Of a stretch of 32,756 nucleotides of DNA, positions 32,660 to 32,756 are shown piece after piece. The stretch spans positions 1 through 32,756 of the forward strand of contig JAFTEC010000146.1 in the NCBI GenBank assembly GCA_017453865.1. Reading direction: 5' to 3'. Under the pieces are notes generated by a model. It had not been told where the DNA came from. It searched no databases and saw only the letters and a list, made by a program, of their open reading frames with translations. The translations under genes were made by a program, and so were the position numbers. Numbering within the stretch: the first letter of the stretch is position 1; the number at the start of each line of letters is the position of its first letter. The DNA comes from Lachnospiraceae bacterium. GTDB lineage: Bacteria > Bacillota > Clostridia > Lachnospirales > Lachnospiraceae.

Positions 32660-32756
32660 ATAGATTATTGATTTTCATCAGAAAATCAATATTCGTACCT
32701 GACCAGCCGAGCGGCTTGCCGGTCGGCGTGTCCGGCGAAGCCGGATTCCTGCGGAC
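32660..32756 (+). repeat. structured repeat unit 2 (cut by window end)
   Basis: This is a second copy, exactly 124 nt after the first. It begins ATAGATT and has stem A GATTATTGATTTT (32663-32675) with AAAATCAATATTC (32682-32694), one mismatch, loop CATCAG. The linker GTACCTGACCAG follows, then a GC stem around 32701-32724 (GACC/GGTC enclosing AGCC/GGCT), stem C TCCGGC-GAA-GCCGGA (32731-32745), and TGCGGAC at the window edge, where stem D would begin. Stems A and C differ from unit 1 by compensated base-pair changes. Confidence 0.8.

Noticed and set aside
32536..32756. CRISPR array
   Set aside because: The period is 124 nt, each unit contains several different hairpins, and there are no short identical repeats separated by unique spacers.

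Overview
The window looks like chromosomal DNA from a Clostridia-class Firmicute, most likely a Lachnospiraceae-like gut or rumen anaerobe. The basis is AAAGGAG-type ribosome binding sites before most genes, PTS-dependent dihydroxyacetone kinase, MetNIQ, a DUF6311 membrane protein, a eukaryotic-type IleRS, and many lipoproteins with Gram-positive lipoboxes. The assignment to family is inference; there is no rRNA or tRNA gene to confirm it.

Layout. Positions 1-110 hold strong hairpins resembling the right end of an IS200/IS605 (TnpB-type) element. Then come an ispE - FCD-GntR regulator - DUF1934 operon on the minus strand (2170-134), a hairpin-rich intergenic patch (2209-2345), and a plus-strand set of a DUF212 membrane protein and two tandem membrane GGDEF proteins (2422-6287). 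A dhaK-dhaL-dhaM operon (8471-6374, minus) is divergent from an acyl-CoA ligase plus Na+/solute symporter pair (8726-11988). A large fucokinase/GDP-fucose pyrophosphorylase gene (15029-12063, minus) is divergent from metN-metI-metQ-purC-DUF6311 protein-acidic lipoprotein (15095-21075, plus). A second minus-strand run reads acidic lipoprotein, sugar-binding lipoprotein, ileS, glgP, aconitase-family hydratase (31238-21100). The window ends with a strongly biased, probably abundant secreted protein (31558-32448), its terminator, and a tandem structured repeat.

Main points. (1) From 32536 to the window end lie two copies, 124 nt apart, of a multi-hairpin element. Their stems differ by compensatory base-pair changes while the loops (CATCAG, GAA) are kept, which points to a conserved structured nucleic acid. 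A similar architecture lies on the minus strand at 2209-2345. (2) Four operon-leading genes (ispE, the DUF212 gene, fkp, metN) have a -35/17 bp/-10 promoter ending 7-8 nt before the ATG and no Shine-Dalgarno, so they appear to be transcribed as leaderless mRNAs. The fkp and metN promoters overlap at their -35 boxes. (3) Two acidic lipoproteins in separate operons are paralogues of a family I do not recognise.

The genes combine salvage and supply functions (glycerone phosphorylation, glycogen breakdown, methionine uptake, purine and isoprenoid synthesis, fucose activation) with cell-surface proteins and two probable c-di-GMP signalling enzymes.
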